This document shows positions 7,249-16,803 of a stretch of 64,000 nucleotides of DNA, in pieces. The notes beneath the pieces were generated by a model. The model did not search any database, was not told the DNA's origin, and saw only the letters and a list, made by a program, of their open reading frames with translations. The stretch covers positions 1-64,000 of the forward strand of contig JAFROX010000006.1 of the NCBI GenBank assembly GCA_017429475.1, written 5' to 3'. The first letter of the stretch is position 1. Each line of letters begins with the position of its first letter. The DNA comes from Bacteroidales bacterium. GTDB lineage: Bacteria; Bacteroidota; Bacteroidia; Bacteroidales; UBA932. Made by a program: the position numbers and the translations under genes.

Positions 7249-9228
7249 CTTGATCTCGAAAGGAGATGCGGGCATCCCCTCTGCGTTGTAGAGGGTGACG
7301 TCATCCTTTACGAAGTTCTTCCAGAGATAACGCACTTTCTGGGGATTCTTGATGCCGGCCACATAGAGCACGACCTTGTTGCCCATAATGGTTGCGTTGA
7401 CCCTTTGGTATACGCCGTTCTCATCGGATACGGCGAAGCCCCTGATTTCATCGCCCTTAACCACGAGACCGTTGCCGATCTCGCTGAATGTGAGGTAGAT
7501 TCGGCCGTCTTTGAGCTCGGCTTTGGTGCATTCGGGAGATAGCACGACTGACTCGCCGTAAGCAATCCTCATGGCACCTTTTGCAAGGCGTTCGGAAATG
7601 ATCTTCTTGTTGGTGGGGTGGATGTTGTTCCAGCTTCCTATGTCGCAGCCCACTGCCAGCGCAGCGTTCTTGATCATATGGGTGGCGAGTCTCTGTCCCT
7701 CGCGGACATTCGCCCATCCGTCCTGGACGGGCAGGAAGGTCTTGGCAAGGTGGCTCGGCAACTGGGCAACCAGGACGGGAAGGTTCTCGTCACGGAAATC
7801 CTTTCTCCAGGTGGTCATCATCCTGGCGAGGAAAGAACCGTATTCAGGAGTATTGCCGCTGTTGGTCTCACCCTGATACCATACTACACCTTTCACATTG
7901 GCGTTTGTCACCGGGCTCAGCATACCCCAGTACAGTCCGAAAGGATTGCGTACGTTGGAAGTGTGTCTGATGGCAGTTTCCTTATACTGCATAACCACAG
8001 GACGCTGTGCAGGAGCTCCGGCAGGCCTGTTGAAATTGCTGGGGATGTCTTCCTTGAAGAATTTCCAGCCGTCATTGAGGGCGATGGTGTCCTTGTCGAG
8101 ACGGAGATGGTACTGCTCGTCCTCATAGAAGCCGCCGTTCGCGCTGGCGCCGTTGATCTTGATGCAGATGACATTTTTGCCTTCCTTGAGGATGCCTTCA
8201 GCGAAAGCGTAATTGCGAGGCGGATACTCGTAGCCGGTTGTGCCGACTCTCACACCGTTGATGAAGGTCTCGTCTGACTGGGTGATGGTTCCAAGCTTGA
8301 GCAGATTGTTCTTCGATGCGGCCTGCTCAGCGGTAAGCCAGAGGTCGTGCCTGTAATATATCAGGGCGCTGCCGGTGATGCCGACTTCCCTGAAATAATG
8401 GGGCAGGTAGGCGGGAGCCCACTCGGAATCATCGAAATCAGTTTCATAATAAGCCGGGTTCACCTCGGGGCGTGCCGGAGCAGCTCCACCTGCACCGCCG
8501 AAGCCGGCGAAGTTGCCGAAGCCTCCCATAGGACCGCCGGTGCGGGGCTGAGGATTGCGCTGTGCCTCGAGGGCCCTTGCGTACTGGGGATAATCCTTGA
8601 GGTTGTCAGGACTCATCCAGCTCTCGATGGCTGTGCCGCCTACTGCGCACTGGATGATGGCTACGGGCACCTGATAGGTGTCGTAGATCCTGCGTGCGAA
8701 GAAATAGGGCACCATAGACATCTTGAGGCAGGTCTCGGGGGTGACTTCTGTCCAGGAACCGGAAGCAAAATCTTTCTGCGGCCCGTCATAGGCATATTTC
8801 TCGCCTACGAGGAACTCGCGGATGAGGGGATTGCTGTAGTGCAGGATATCGTCGCCGTAGTTGTCAAGCGCGCGCTCCAGAGGAGTCTGCATATTTGACT
8901 GTCCTGAGAATACCCATACGTCGCCGAATACGACGTTATGGATTTCTATGTCATTGACTTTGATGGTGTAGGTTTTGCCGTTCCAGGGAGTGGAAGGAAG
9001 GAGCACGGTCCAGTTTCCCTTACGGTCGGCTCGTGCGTAATAATTGTTGCCGTCGAAAGTGACGGTGACCCTCTCCTGAGGATCTGCGAATCCCCAGATG
9101 CGTGCAGGCTTGTCGCGCTGTAGGATCAGGCCGTCGCTGATCATCTTGGGAAGTGTGACTTTTGCATCCAGGCTTTGAGAGAATAGCAATACAGCTATGC
9201 TCAAGGCAAACAGAATTTGTCTTTTCAT
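7243..9228 (-). CDS. Sialate O-acetylesterase (SGNH family, exported)
   Basis: A 661-aa exported esterase expected to remove O-acetyl groups from sialic acids or other glycans. It begins with a signal peptide (MKRQILFALSIAVLLFSQSLDA). The SGNH serine is in VFSGQSNMQTP (about residue 114), block III is VVWYQGETNS, and the C-terminal His is in NIHPTNK. A beta-sandwich insertion splits the catalytic domain, as usual in the family, and includes a Gly/Pro-rich segment (GGPMGGFGNFAGFGGAGG). No nan genes are adjacent, so the true substrate may be an acetylated plant or host glycan. Confidence 0.85.
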   Translation of the reverse strand: MKRQILFALSIAVLLFSQSLDAKVTLPKMISDGLILQRDKPARIWGFADPQERVTVTFDGNNYYARADRKGNWTVLLPSTPWNGKTYTIKVNDIEIHNVVFGDVWVFSGQSNMQTPLERALDNYGDDILHYSNPLIREFLVGEKYAYDGPQKDFASGSWTEVTPETCLKMSMVPYFFARRIYDTYQVPVAIIQCAVGGTAIESWMSPDNLKDYPQYARALEAQRNPQPRTGGPMGGFGNFAGFGGAGGAAPARPEVNPAYYETDFDDSEWAPAYLPHYFREVGITGSALIYYRHDLWLTAEQAASKNNLLKLGTITQSDETFINGVRVGTTGYEYPPRNYAFAEGILKEGKNVICIKINGASANGGFYEDEQYHLRLDKDTIALNDGWKFFKEDIPSNFNRPAGAPAQRPVVMQYKETAIRHTSNVRNPFGLYWGMLSPVTNANVKGVVWYQGETNSGNTPEYGSFLARMMTTWRKDFRDENLPVLVAQLPSHLAKTFLPVQDGWANVREGQRLATHMIKNAALAVGCDIGSWNNIHPTNKKIISERLAKGAMRIAYGESVVLSPECTKAELKDGRIYLTFSEIGNGLVVKGDEIRGFAVSDENGVYQRVNATIMGNKVVLYVAGIKNPQKVRYLWKNFVKDDVTLYNAEGMPASPFEIKL

Positions 9229-9268
9229 AACACGATATAAAAAGGGGATGATAGATTAAAAAGAAGAG

Positions 9269-9341
9269 AGCCTTTCACGGGACTCGAACCCGCGACCTGC
9301 TCATTACGAATGAGCTGCTCTACCGACTGAGCTAAAAAGGC
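9269..9341 (-). tRNA. tRNA-Thr (anticodon CGU)
   Basis: The minus strand folds as a complete 73-nt tRNA without encoded CCA. The acceptor is GCCTTTT with GAAAGGC, followed by the discriminator T. The D arm has AGTCGGTAGAG, the anticodon loop TTCGTAA sits in a GCTCA/TGAGC stem, and the T arm has GGTTCGAGTCC. The anticodon CGT reads ACG, so it is a threonine tRNA. It lies alone between the esterase and the TlpA-like lipoprotein. Confidence 0.95.
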
Positions 9342-9369
9342 TTTTTGCATCGCAAAAGTAACAAAAAAA

Positions 9370-10458
9370 CTATTTCTGCAATGCTTCTTTCACTGCTTCT
9401 TCGATATCGGTGCCGCGCAGGTTGCGCTTGGCCACCGTACCGTCAGGAGCAAAGAGTATTATGTGGGGAATCGCGTTGATTCCGTACACTTCGGTGGGAG
9501 TATGGTCGTCACCTACGAAAATCTGCTCGTATTTGATGCCGAGTTCTTCGATGGCCACGTCCGTGTCGGGCCTTTCGTCCCATACGGGAACTCCGATGAC
9601 GTTGAAATCCTTGCCGGCATATTTGTCATACACTGCCAGGATGTTCGGAAGCTCTGCCTTGCAGGGACCGCACCAGCTTGCCCAGAAGTCTACGAGAATC
9701 CACTTGCCCTTTCCTACATAGTCCGAGAACGAAACAGGCTTGCCGTCTGCGGTCTCACCCTTGAAGTCTGCGAACATCTTGCCTTCAGCAGTGTTTGCAA
9801 GTTCCTTCAGGCTGTTGCGTATTTCATTGAAAGGCTCATAGTTCACGATGAAGTCTGCAGCTCCCTCCATTGCCTTGTCAAAATCTTCGACAGTCTCAAA
9901 GTCATATATCATATCGGCAAGAGTGATCAGACCTAGGGCGTTTTGCTTGTTTGCGTTGAAGGTGTCGTTATTCACCTTGTCAAGCCTGGCCTGTGCGTCA
10001 TCGGCGACCTTGTCCATGGCGGTTGCGAGTTCAGCCCCGCTCAGGCTGCCGCTGAGTTCCCTGGCTTTCGACGAATAGTCGTTGAGGATGCCTGCCACTG
10101 CAGTGTTGTAATCGTTCAGGGCTTTGTTCAGCGGACCGCCCTGCACCTTGCCGGCATCGAGGTCGACGGCTATGGTTCCGCCCTCGGGAATGAACATCAC
10201 CGCACCCGCATTGTCGGGCACGCCGCCACACACGAGGATGATGTTCTTAATGGACTCTATGGAGGCCGGGCCGGAGAAAGTGAACTTTCCGTCCACTATC
10301 CCGACCGTATCGGCCTGCTTGGAGAAATTGTCAGAGATTACCACGAAGTCAGCCGACCCTATGGCAATGGGATCGACAGTTCCTTTCAAGGTGTATGTTT
10401 TGCCGCCGCAGGAAACAAGCAGTACGATGGCGGTTATGGCAATGACCAGTTTTTTCAT
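9370..10458 (-). CDS. TlpA/ResA-like thioredoxin-fold lipoprotein with N-terminal DUF4369-type domain
   Basis: An exported protein of 362 aa. A lipoprotein signal (MKKLVIAITAIVLLVSCGG, Cys 19) is followed by a beta-rich domain of the DUF4369 kind (TYTLKGTVD...) and a helical linker. A C-terminal thioredoxin fold has the redox motif WCGPC in DFWASWCGPCKAELP. Such proteins handle disulfides or cytochrome maturation, or act as redox partners in the periplasm. I start at the ATG (10458); a GTG two codons upstream is possible. It probably forms an operon with the ROK kinase and transporter upstream. Confidence 0.85.
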   Translation of the reverse strand: MKKLVIAITAIVLLVSCGGKTYTLKGTVDPIAIGSADFVVISDNFSKQADTVGIVDGKFTFSGPASIESIKNIILVCGGVPDNAGAVMFIPEGGTIAVDLDAGKVQGGPLNKALNDYNTAVAGILNDYSSKARELSGSLSGAELATAMDKVADDAQARLDKVNNDTFNANKQNALGLITLADMIYDFETVEDFDKAMEGAADFIVNYEPFNEIRNSLKELANTAEGKMFADFKGETADGKPVSFSDYVGKGKWILVDFWASWCGPCKAELPNILAVYDKYAGKDFNVIGVPVWDERPDTDVAIEELGIKYEQIFVGDDHTPTEVYGINAIPHIILFAPDGTVAKRNLRGTDIEEAVKEALQK

Positions 10459-10470
10459 TTGCACGAAGCT

Positions 10471-11424
10471 TTACCAGGCAAGTGCGCCTGCGCCGAGTAT
10501 GGCTGCGTCAGATTCTTTAAGCGCTGAAGGAATGATGGAAATCTTGTCTTTCCAGATTGTCAGCAGGTTGGCATTCATAGCTTCGCGCATCGGCTTGAAG
10601 ATGAATTCGCCGGCCCTTGCAAGACCTCCGAACAGCACGATCGCCTCGGGAGCGCTGAACGCTACGAAGTTTGCGCAGGATTCGCCCAGGATCTTGCCTG
10701 TGTAGTTGAACACGTCGATGGCAAGCTGGTCGCCCTTTACTGCAGCTTCATAAACGTCTTTTGAGGTTATTTCCTCAATGGATGCAAGAGAACTGTCGGC
10801 ATATTTGCCGCTTTCGAGCCATTCACGGGCAGTCTTTGCGACGCCGATGGCAGATGCATAGGCCTCGAGGCATCCGTCGTGGCCGCATCCGCAGCGACGT
10901 CCGTTGTGACGCACGGCACGGGTATGGCCAAGTTCGCCAGCAAAGCCGTCGTGGCCATAGACGAGTGCGCCGTTGATGACGATGCCGCTTCCTACGCCTG
11001 TTCCGAGCGTGAGCATTATGAAGTCCTTCATTCCGCGGGCGGCGCCATAGGTCATTTCACCTACTGCAGCGGCATTGGCGTCGTTGGTCACCGTGACGGG
11101 AATGTTCAGTTTAGACTCGATGTATTGCTTCAGGAAAACCCTCTTGCCGTTTGCCCAGGGCAGGTTGGGGGCATCCTCTATCATACCGGTGTAGTAATTT
11201 CCGTTGGGAGCTCCGATTCCGATACCTTGAATCTGGTCGAGACCGATGTTGGCGGCCAGGCTCTTTATGGTGTCGCATACCGAGTCCATGAATTTTTCAC
11301 CTTCGTCAGGACCGAATTTCGAAGAGATGACTGTCTGTGCGGGAATTTCTCCGCGGCGGTCCACGATGCCGATCTTGGTGGTCTGTCCACCTACGTCAAC
11401 ACCAACTACATATTCTTTATCCAT
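10471..11424 (-). CDS. ROK family sugar kinase (glucokinase-like)
   Basis: A 317-aa cytoplasmic kinase that phosphorylates a hexose. The N-terminal ATP motif VGVDVGGQTTKIGIVD, the catalytic VTNDANAAAVGE, and the zinc motif RCGCGHDGCLEAYAS (CxCGxxGCxE) all mark ROK. Glucokinase is the commonest role in Bacteroidota; N-acetylmannosamine or fructose kinase are alternatives. It is 23 nt downstream of a sugar:proton symporter on the same strand, giving an import-and-phosphorylate pair. Confidence 0.92.
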   Translation of the reverse strand: MDKEYVVGVDVGGQTTKIGIVDRRGEIPAQTVISSKFGPDEGEKFMDSVCDTIKSLAANIGLDQIQGIGIGAPNGNYYTGMIEDAPNLPWANGKRVFLKQYIESKLNIPVTVTNDANAAAVGEMTYGAARGMKDFIMLTLGTGVGSGIVINGALVYGHDGFAGELGHTRAVRHNGRRCGCGHDGCLEAYASAIGVAKTAREWLESGKYADSSLASIEEITSKDVYEAAVKGDQLAIDVFNYTGKILGESCANFVAFSAPEAIVLFGGLARAGEFIFKPMREAMNANLLTIWKDKISIIPSALKESDAAILGAGALAW

Positions 11425-11447
11425 AGTTATATCTGTCTGTTAATTGT

Positions 11448-12701
11448 TTAGTCTACTTTGATGTCTTTGTTGACGTTCTTGCTGCCCCAGATTGCATAGT
11501 AGAGGAGGTATGCAAGCATTGCGACTACCAGCCAGTAGCTGGGGATGGCGCCGGCGCGCTGTGCGATGGCCTGCTGGATGAGAGGCATGATACCACCGCC
11601 GACAACCATCATCATGAAGATGCCGGAAGCCTGCTCGGTGTATTTGCCGAGACCCTCGACTGCCAGGTTGAAGATTGCGCCCCACATGATGGAGGTGCAG
11701 ATACCGCAGAGGGCGAGGAAGATACATTTCATAGGAACGGCAGAGCCCTTGACGGTCATGCTTATGCTCTCAGGCAGGAAGATTGCGATGAGCAGCAGGA
11801 GGATCGCCAGTGAAGACACTGAAATCATCTGGGTGCGGGTGCTGATCTTGCCGCTGAGGGTGCTGCTGAGGAAACGTCCGATCATCATCAGGAACCAGTA
11901 AGATGCGGCCAGGAAGCCTGCCACGGCGGCTGAACCCTCGAAGCCGAGGTCAGAAATGTAGAAGTTCAGCTGTGCGGGAATGCCGATCTCAATGCCGACA
12001 TAGAAGAATATGGCGATGACGCCGAGCACGGTGTGGCGGAAACTCCAGGCGCTGTGTTCGTAAGCGGTGGTCTTGCGCTCCTGTGCGGGCTCGGGAATCT
12101 TTACGAATGAAATGATTATGAAAGCCAATGCGAATACGCCCATTGCGATGAAGAGCAGGGGAACGACGTCTGACATGGCAGTGTTGTCAGTAACGGTGCC
12201 GATGAGAACGCCGACCAGCAGGGGAGTGAGGGTTCCTGTCAGTGAGTTGAGGGTACCTCCGGTCTGGATGAGCTGGTTGCCGCGGTTGCCGCCGCCGCCG
12301 AGGATGTTGAGCATCGGGTTGACGACTGTGTTGAGCATACATACGCAGAATCCGCAGACGAATGCACCGAGGAGATAAACGTAGATGGCGCTTTCGCCAA
12401 GGAACTTGAAGCTGGACAGGTACTGGATGCAGATGCCTATGAAACCTGTGGCCAGGGCGATAAGGGTTGTTTTCTTGTAGCCGACCTTGACCAGCATCTT
12501 GCCAGCGGGAATACCCATGAACAGGTAGGCGGCAAAGTTCATCATGTTACCCATCATGGCTGCCCAGCTGTACTGGCCCTTCCAGATGTTGCCGAACGGA
12601 GCGGCCATGTTGGTTACGAATGAAATCATCGCGAAAATGAAACACATCGTGATTATCGCCACGAGTCTTCCATTTTTGTTGGTAGTAGTAGTGTCTGTCA
12701 T
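11448..12701 (-). CDS. Sugar MFS transporter (FucP/GluP type)
   Basis: An inner-membrane protein of 417 aa with about twelve hydrophobic segments, resembling the fucose/glucose/galactose:proton symporter branch of the major facilitator superfamily. Supporting stretches are NMAAPFGNIWKGQ, the amphipathic loop MLVKVGYKKTTLIA and FVCGFCVCMLNTVVNPML. The pairing with a ROK kinase suggests glucose, galactose or a related hexose. The gene is divergent from the small secreted protein at 12816. Confidence 0.88.
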   Translation of the reverse strand: MTDTTTTNKNGRLVAIITMCFIFAMISFVTNMAAPFGNIWKGQYSWAAMMGNMMNFAAYLFMGIPAGKMLVKVGYKKTTLIALATGFIGICIQYLSSFKFLGESAIYVYLLGAFVCGFCVCMLNTVVNPMLNILGGGGNRGNQLIQTGGTLNSLTGTLTPLLVGVLIGTVTDNTAMSDVVPLLFIAMGVFALAFIIISFVKIPEPAQERKTTAYEHSAWSFRHTVLGVIAIFFYVGIEIGIPAQLNFYISDLGFEGSAAVAGFLAASYWFLMMIGRFLSSTLSGKISTRTQMISVSSLAILLLLIAIFLPESISMTVKGSAVPMKCIFLALCGICTSIMWGAIFNLAVEGLGKYTEQASGIFMMMVVGGGIMPLIQQAIAQRAGAIPSYWLVVAMLAYLLYYAIWGSKNVNKDIKVD

Positions 12702-12767
12702 AATATTATTGGTTATAATTTTCCATAATAGTTATTCAAAATTAACCATTTTAATCAAAAAATCCGC

Positions 12768-12775
12768 TAAATTTG
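12768..12775 (+). promoter_or_regulatory. -7 promoter element for the 12816 gene
   Basis: TAAATTTG is a perfect match to the Bacteroidota -7 consensus TAnnTTTG and lies 40 nt before the start codon. A -33 element is not obvious. Confidence 0.5.
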
Positions 12776-12815
12776 GTTCAGTTATTGCTTTAGAGGAAAA
12801 CAAAAACCCGATATC

Positions 12816-13196
12816 ATGAAAAGATTAGTCGCTACAGTAGTCATCGTGCTTGCCTGCGCACTGTCAGGCATGCCTCTCAGCGCTCAGTCAAAACTCGACA
12901 GACTTGTCGGGAAATGGCTGATGACAACCGACATGAACGGCCAGACAATGGAGTTTACCTTTAAAGTGGAAAAGGCTGACGGCGGCGTGTTCGCAACGGT
13001 CGACATGCCTGACGCTCCGCCCCAGAAACTGGAGATCAAAGAAGCCGACGGCAAGCTGTCCAGCGTGGTGGACATTCCTGAATATGGCGTGTACGCCGAT
13101 GTCACTTATGTGATCGTCGATGACGACAACGTAAGAATCACCATCGATGCGGGCGGCTTCGTGATGGAAAATCCGCTGACAAGAATCAAAGAGTAA
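12816..13196 (+). CDS. Small secreted lipocalin-like protein, function unknown
   Basis: A 126-aa protein with a clear signal peptide (MKRLVATVVIVLACALSGMPLSAQS) and a beta-rich remainder. It opens with LDRLVGKWLMTTDMNGQTMEFTFKV, resembling the first strands of lipocalin-like or DUF-type small barrels. No catalytic motif is visible. It ends 18 nt before the GH43 gene on the same strand, so it may be co-transcribed with it, perhaps as a ligand-binding accessory. Function not assigned. Confidence 0.7.
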   Translation: MKRLVATVVIVLACALSGMPLSAQSKLDRLVGKWLMTTDMNGQTMEFTFKVEKADGGVFATVDMPDAPPQKLEIKEADGKLSSVVDIPEYGVYADVTYVIVDDDNVRITIDAGGFVMENPLTRIKE

Positions 13197-13214
13197 ACTG
13201 AATCCAACCCTGAT

Positions 13215-14921
13215 ATGAAAAACTATGCTATGAACTTCATACTGGCAGCCCTGTTGCCGGTATTGTTTCTGTGCGCAGGATGCCGCACTGTCGTAACCAC
13301 ATCCAATCCCGTAATCTATGCTGACGTTCCCGATCCCGACATCATCAGGGTGGGGAATGACTATTATATGACAAGCACCACCATGCACCTTCTTCCCGGT
13401 GTGCCGGTGATGCACAGTACCGACCTGGTCAACTGGGAAATCGTCTCTTATGTCTACGACCAGCTCGAGGACAATGACAAGGCGAACCTTCTGAACGGAG
13501 AATTCAGCTACGGAGGCGGTTCGTGGGCATCGTCCATCAAATATGCCGGCGGAGAGTACCACGTATGCTTCATCGCCAACGAGCAGCACAAGAGCTATAT
13601 ATATCACACCAAGGACCTGACCTCAGGAAAATGGACCAGAAGCGACTTCGACGTGGTCTTCCACGATCCGGCGCTGTTCGAGGATGAAGACGGCACCGAA
13701 TGGGTTGTCTATGGCAACGGAGCGCTGCACATTACCCAACTCACCGACAACTTCCACGCAATCAAGCAGGATGGCATCGTCGACAGTCTGCTGCTCAACC
13801 TGCGTTCGCGTGAACTGCAGCTTCAGCCCGAAGGCAGCCACCTGTACAAGCGCAACGGTTACTACTATCTGTTTGACATCGACTGGCCGCGCGGAGGCGT
13901 ACGCCGCGAAATTGTCAACCGAAGCACGAACCTGATGGGCCCCTACGAGCAGAGGACTGTTCTCTACACGACCCTCAATGAAGGGAAAGGCGGCTTTTCT
14001 GCCAACGGCGTTGCGCAGGGCGGCATTGTCGACACCCCGACAGGCGAGTGGTACAGCTTGCTCTTCCAGGACCACGGTCCGCTTGGCCGCTGTCCGGTGC
14101 TCGTTCCTATGGAGTGGGTTGACGACTGGCCCGTTATGGCCGGTGGAGATGCAGCCGGTGCTGCTACAGGCAAGACTTTCGGTATGGCCAAGATGCCTGA
14201 GGTGGGAGTTATGCCTGCCGAGGTTCCTGTAAAAACCAAGACCGTCACTGTTGCCAACTGGTTCGGCAGCGATGAGTTCGACTATGGCGAAAACAAGCTG
14301 GGACTTGCCTGGCAGTGGAATCACAACCCTGTGGCAGAAGGCTGGAGCGTCACTGAACGTCCGGGTTGGCTGCGTATCAAGCCCGTTTCGCTTGCACCCA
14401 ATGTTCTCAGGGCGCGCAACTCTCCGTCCCAGAGGCTTCCCGGCCCTCGCTGCGACACTGAGGTCCTGCTTGATTTCAGCGGACTGCAGGCCGGCGACAG
14501 AGCGGGAATCTGCGCTTTCCAGAGCAATTATGCCTCAGTGGGAATAGCCGTTGATGAGAATGGGGAGAAACGTCTGAGCGTGATGCAGAGGACCGGTGGC
14601 GGAAACAAGCGTATGCTTGGAGCCGACGATGACGGTTCGCAGGAAATGCTGGCTCTTCCCGTTCCTGAAGGGGTTTCTACCGTGGCACTGAAGATAAGCT
14701 ATATCTTCGATCCTGCCGATGACAACGACACCAAGCGCGATTTCGCGACACTTGCATATTCGTTTGACGGCGGCAAGAGCTGGAATGACTGCGGAGTAGA
14801 ACTGCAGATGCGCTACACCCTCGACATCTTTATGGGATACCGCACATTCCTGTATTGCTACTCGACTCTGGCGACCGGAGGACACGCAGACTTCGACTAT
14901 TATCACGTGGACGTCAAATAA
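13215..14921 (+). CDS. Glycoside hydrolase family 43 lipoprotein with C-terminal beta-sandwich
   Basis: A 568-aa surface or periplasmic lipoprotein (lipobox LCAGC). The N-terminal five-bladed propeller shows the GH43 triad: base Asp in DVPDPDIIRV (about residue 40), pKa modulator Asp in FHDPALFED (about 151), and acid Glu in LQPEGSHLYK (about 206). The C-terminal ~220 residues (NWFGSDEFDYG onward) form the concanavalin-like domain seen in beta-xylosidase and arabinofuranosidase members. Expected products are xylose or arabinose. It opens the plus-strand part of the polysaccharide locus and converges on the short HTCS with 9 nt between them. Confidence 0.9.
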   Translation: MKNYAMNFILAALLPVLFLCAGCRTVVTTSNPVIYADVPDPDIIRVGNDYYMTSTTMHLLPGVPVMHSTDLVNWEIVSYVYDQLEDNDKANLLNGEFSYGGGSWASSIKYAGGEYHVCFIANEQHKSYIYHTKDLTSGKWTRSDFDVVFHDPALFEDEDGTEWVVYGNGALHITQLTDNFHAIKQDGIVDSLLLNLRSRELQLQPEGSHLYKRNGYYYLFDIDWPRGGVRREIVNRSTNLMGPYEQRTVLYTTLNEGKGGFSANGVAQGGIVDTPTGEWYSLLFQDHGPLGRCPVLVPMEWVDDWPVMAGGDAAGAATGKTFGMAKMPEVGVMPAEVPVKTKTVTVANWFGSDEFDYGENKLGLAWQWNHNPVAEGWSVTERPGWLRIKPVSLAPNVLRARNSPSQRLPGPRCDTEVLLDFSGLQAGDRAGICAFQSNYASVGIAVDENGEKRLSVMQRTGGGNKRMLGADDDGSQEMLALPVPEGVSTVALKISYIFDPADDNDTKRDFATLAYSFDGGKSWNDCGVELQMRYTLDIFMGYRTFLYCYSTLATGGHADFDYYHVDVK

Positions 14922-14930
14922 CTTTTCCAG

Positions 14931-16649
14931 TTATTCGGCCTTAGATCCGGCAAACCGTTTCTGGTATTCCTTGGCTGACATCCCGAAGAACTGTCTGAAA
15001 GCCGTCGAGAAGACAGAGGGATTGCTGTATCCCACCGAATAGGCTATCTGCGCTATGTTCTTCTTGTCTCCCTTGAGGAGCTGGGCGGCCTGGTTAAGGC
15101 GTATTGAGCGGATGTATTCTCCGGGAGACGAGCCTGTGATTTCCTTAATCTTGCGGTGAAGGTGGCCTCTGCTTATCCCGATTGCCTCTGCCAGGGTCTC
15201 GACGTTGAGGCTGGAGTCTGAGATGTGTTCGTTGATTACTTCAAGGATTCTCTGCATCAGGGCGTCGTTGTTGCTCTGGAGTTCGATGGGATGAAGCGTG
15301 TCCTTGGAAATCTGCATTTCCTTGATGTGACTTGCCATACGTGAACGGTTCATTATCAAGTTATTGCAGGTCAGAATCAGTTCTTCCTCGTTGAATGGCT
15401 TCGAGATTATGGCGTCTGCGCCAGTCAGAAGGCCCTGCACCCTGACTTCTTCGCCAGGCAACGCCGTGAGCAGCAGAACTGGAACGTGGGCTGTGTTTGC
15501 ATTGCTCTTGAGCCTTTTTACCAGAGAGATGCCGTCGATGATAGACATCATCACTTCGGCGATTACAAGGTCCGGAGTATCAGAGATTGCCGAATTGAGT
15601 CCTTCTTCGGGATTGGTGAATGTGGCGATGTTGAAGAGAGGACTGAGCATCTTTTGAAGATATTGGCAAATGGCAGGATATTCGTCAATAGCGATGACGG
15701 AGTATTTCCTGCCGGATGCAGGAACTTCCGAGTCGTCACTGTAGTAAGAACTGTCGCTTGACTTGACGAGACGCCAGGTTTCGTCAAGTTTGTCATTCTT
15801 GTCGGAAAGCCGATCTTTAGGTATATGTTTATTGCCCAGGGGCAGTCTGATCGTGCAGGTGTGCCCTCCCGGGTAGTTCTTGACGGTAATGTCCCCCTTG
15901 TGCTTGTTGACTATATCCTTGCAAAGGTACAGATCCATGTTGGTGCCGGTGACTGCGCCGGAGTCTGAGCGCTGGAGCAATTCAAACAGTTGAGGGATGC
16001 AATCGCTGGCGATTATTTTGCCGTTACAGTTGAATTCAATAGTCGCTGATTTTCCGTCATCGGCCACTGCTATGTCCAATTTATTGCCAGCCGGTGTCGC
16101 TTTGAGAATCGTGTCGATCAGGGTAATGAGCACTCCGTCGAACCTGTTCCTGTCGAGCCAGGCGACAATACTGTCTTTGTCGCTGTGGAAGCCGAGTTCG
16201 ACATTGCCCAGTTTCGCCTCGTATTTGAAAATGGGGAGAAGGTTATGTACATACTTGACGAGATCGATCTCACGGAAACGCATGTTTTTATCATCTTCGT
16301 CTATCTTGTCTACTGACATTGTTTTGTCAAGAATGGACAGGACCTTTTCTGCATTCTGCTGCATCGTCTCCAACTCCTTTTCGGTGTGTTCGTCGTAACT
16401 GTTTCCTGCCAGTTTCTGCAGGGGAGTCGTTATCAGAGTTACCGGAGTCCGGAGTTCGTTTGTAAGGTAGGTCAGAAATTCAAGTTTCTTTTTTGCCGTT
16501 TCGCTTTTAGCCGCCTCCTTTTTCTTTGAATTATTGCAAATGAACCATACGGCGAGGCCGGCTGCAGTTGCGGATAGCACGCAGGCAACAATGAGCGGGA
16601 ACGTAACGAGACCCGATGTTAGAAAAAGTAAAATGTGGAACTGTTGCAT
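14931..16649 (-). CDS. Degenerate, sensor-less HTCS-type regulator (pseudokinase-receiver-AraC)
   Basis: 572 aa: one membrane segment (about residues 8-38), a histidine-kinase-like region, a receiver and a C-terminal AraC DNA-binding domain. It is the paralogue of the adjacent long HTCS, sharing near-identical AraC segments (HLHRKIKEITG, SPGEYIRSIRLNQA). It has no periplasmic propeller, and its signalling residues are lost. The H-box reads YLTNELRTP, with Asn64 for His. The N-box is TLIDTILK without Asn, and the G1 box is NCNGK for DTGKP. The receiver has IAEVMM, with Glu365 for the phospho-acceptor Asp. The AraC domain looks intact, so it may still bind DNA, perhaps permanently 'on'. It could also be a decaying duplicate, although the frame is fully open. 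Confidence 0.85.
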   Translation of the reverse strand: MQQFHILLFLTSGLVTFPLIVACVLSATAAGLAVWFICNNSKKKEAAKSETAKKKLEFLTYLTNELRTPVTLITTPLQKLAGNSYDEHTEKELETMQQNAEKVLSILDKTMSVDKIDEDDKNMRFREIDLVKYVHNLLPIFKYEAKLGNVELGFHSDKDSIVAWLDRNRFDGVLITLIDTILKATPAGNKLDIAVADDGKSATIEFNCNGKIIASDCIPQLFELLQRSDSGAVTGTNMDLYLCKDIVNKHKGDITVKNYPGGHTCTIRLPLGNKHIPKDRLSDKNDKLDETWRLVKSSDSSYYSDDSEVPASGRKYSVIAIDEYPAICQYLQKMLSPLFNIATFTNPEEGLNSAISDTPDLVIAEVMMSIIDGISLVKRLKSNANTAHVPVLLLTALPGEEVRVQGLLTGADAIISKPFNEEELILTCNNLIMNRSRMASHIKEMQISKDTLHPIELQSNNDALMQRILEVINEHISDSSLNVETLAEAIGISRGHLHRKIKEITGSSPGEYIRSIRLNQAAQLLKGDKKNIAQIAYSVGYSNPSVFSTAFRQFFGMSAKEYQKRFAGSKAE

Positions 16650-16789
16650 GTGACGAAGATATACATTTAATAATCTTCTTTGGTATCTTTGTTACAAACG
16701 ATGAATTATTTGATACAAAAACATCTATTCGTGAAACACAATAAATAGTACATGCACCGAATCCTAAAGTAGATTTCGTGCTCTGGATT

Positions 16790-16797
16790 TATCTTTG
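16790..16797 (+). promoter_or_regulatory. Orphan plus-strand -7 element
   Basis: TATCTTTG matches TAnnTTTG exactly. It is followed 19 nt later by the repeat/hairpin element and by no plus-strand gene. A -33 box at the right spacing is not evident. Confidence 0.35.
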
Positions 16798-16803
16798 CAC
16801 CGA

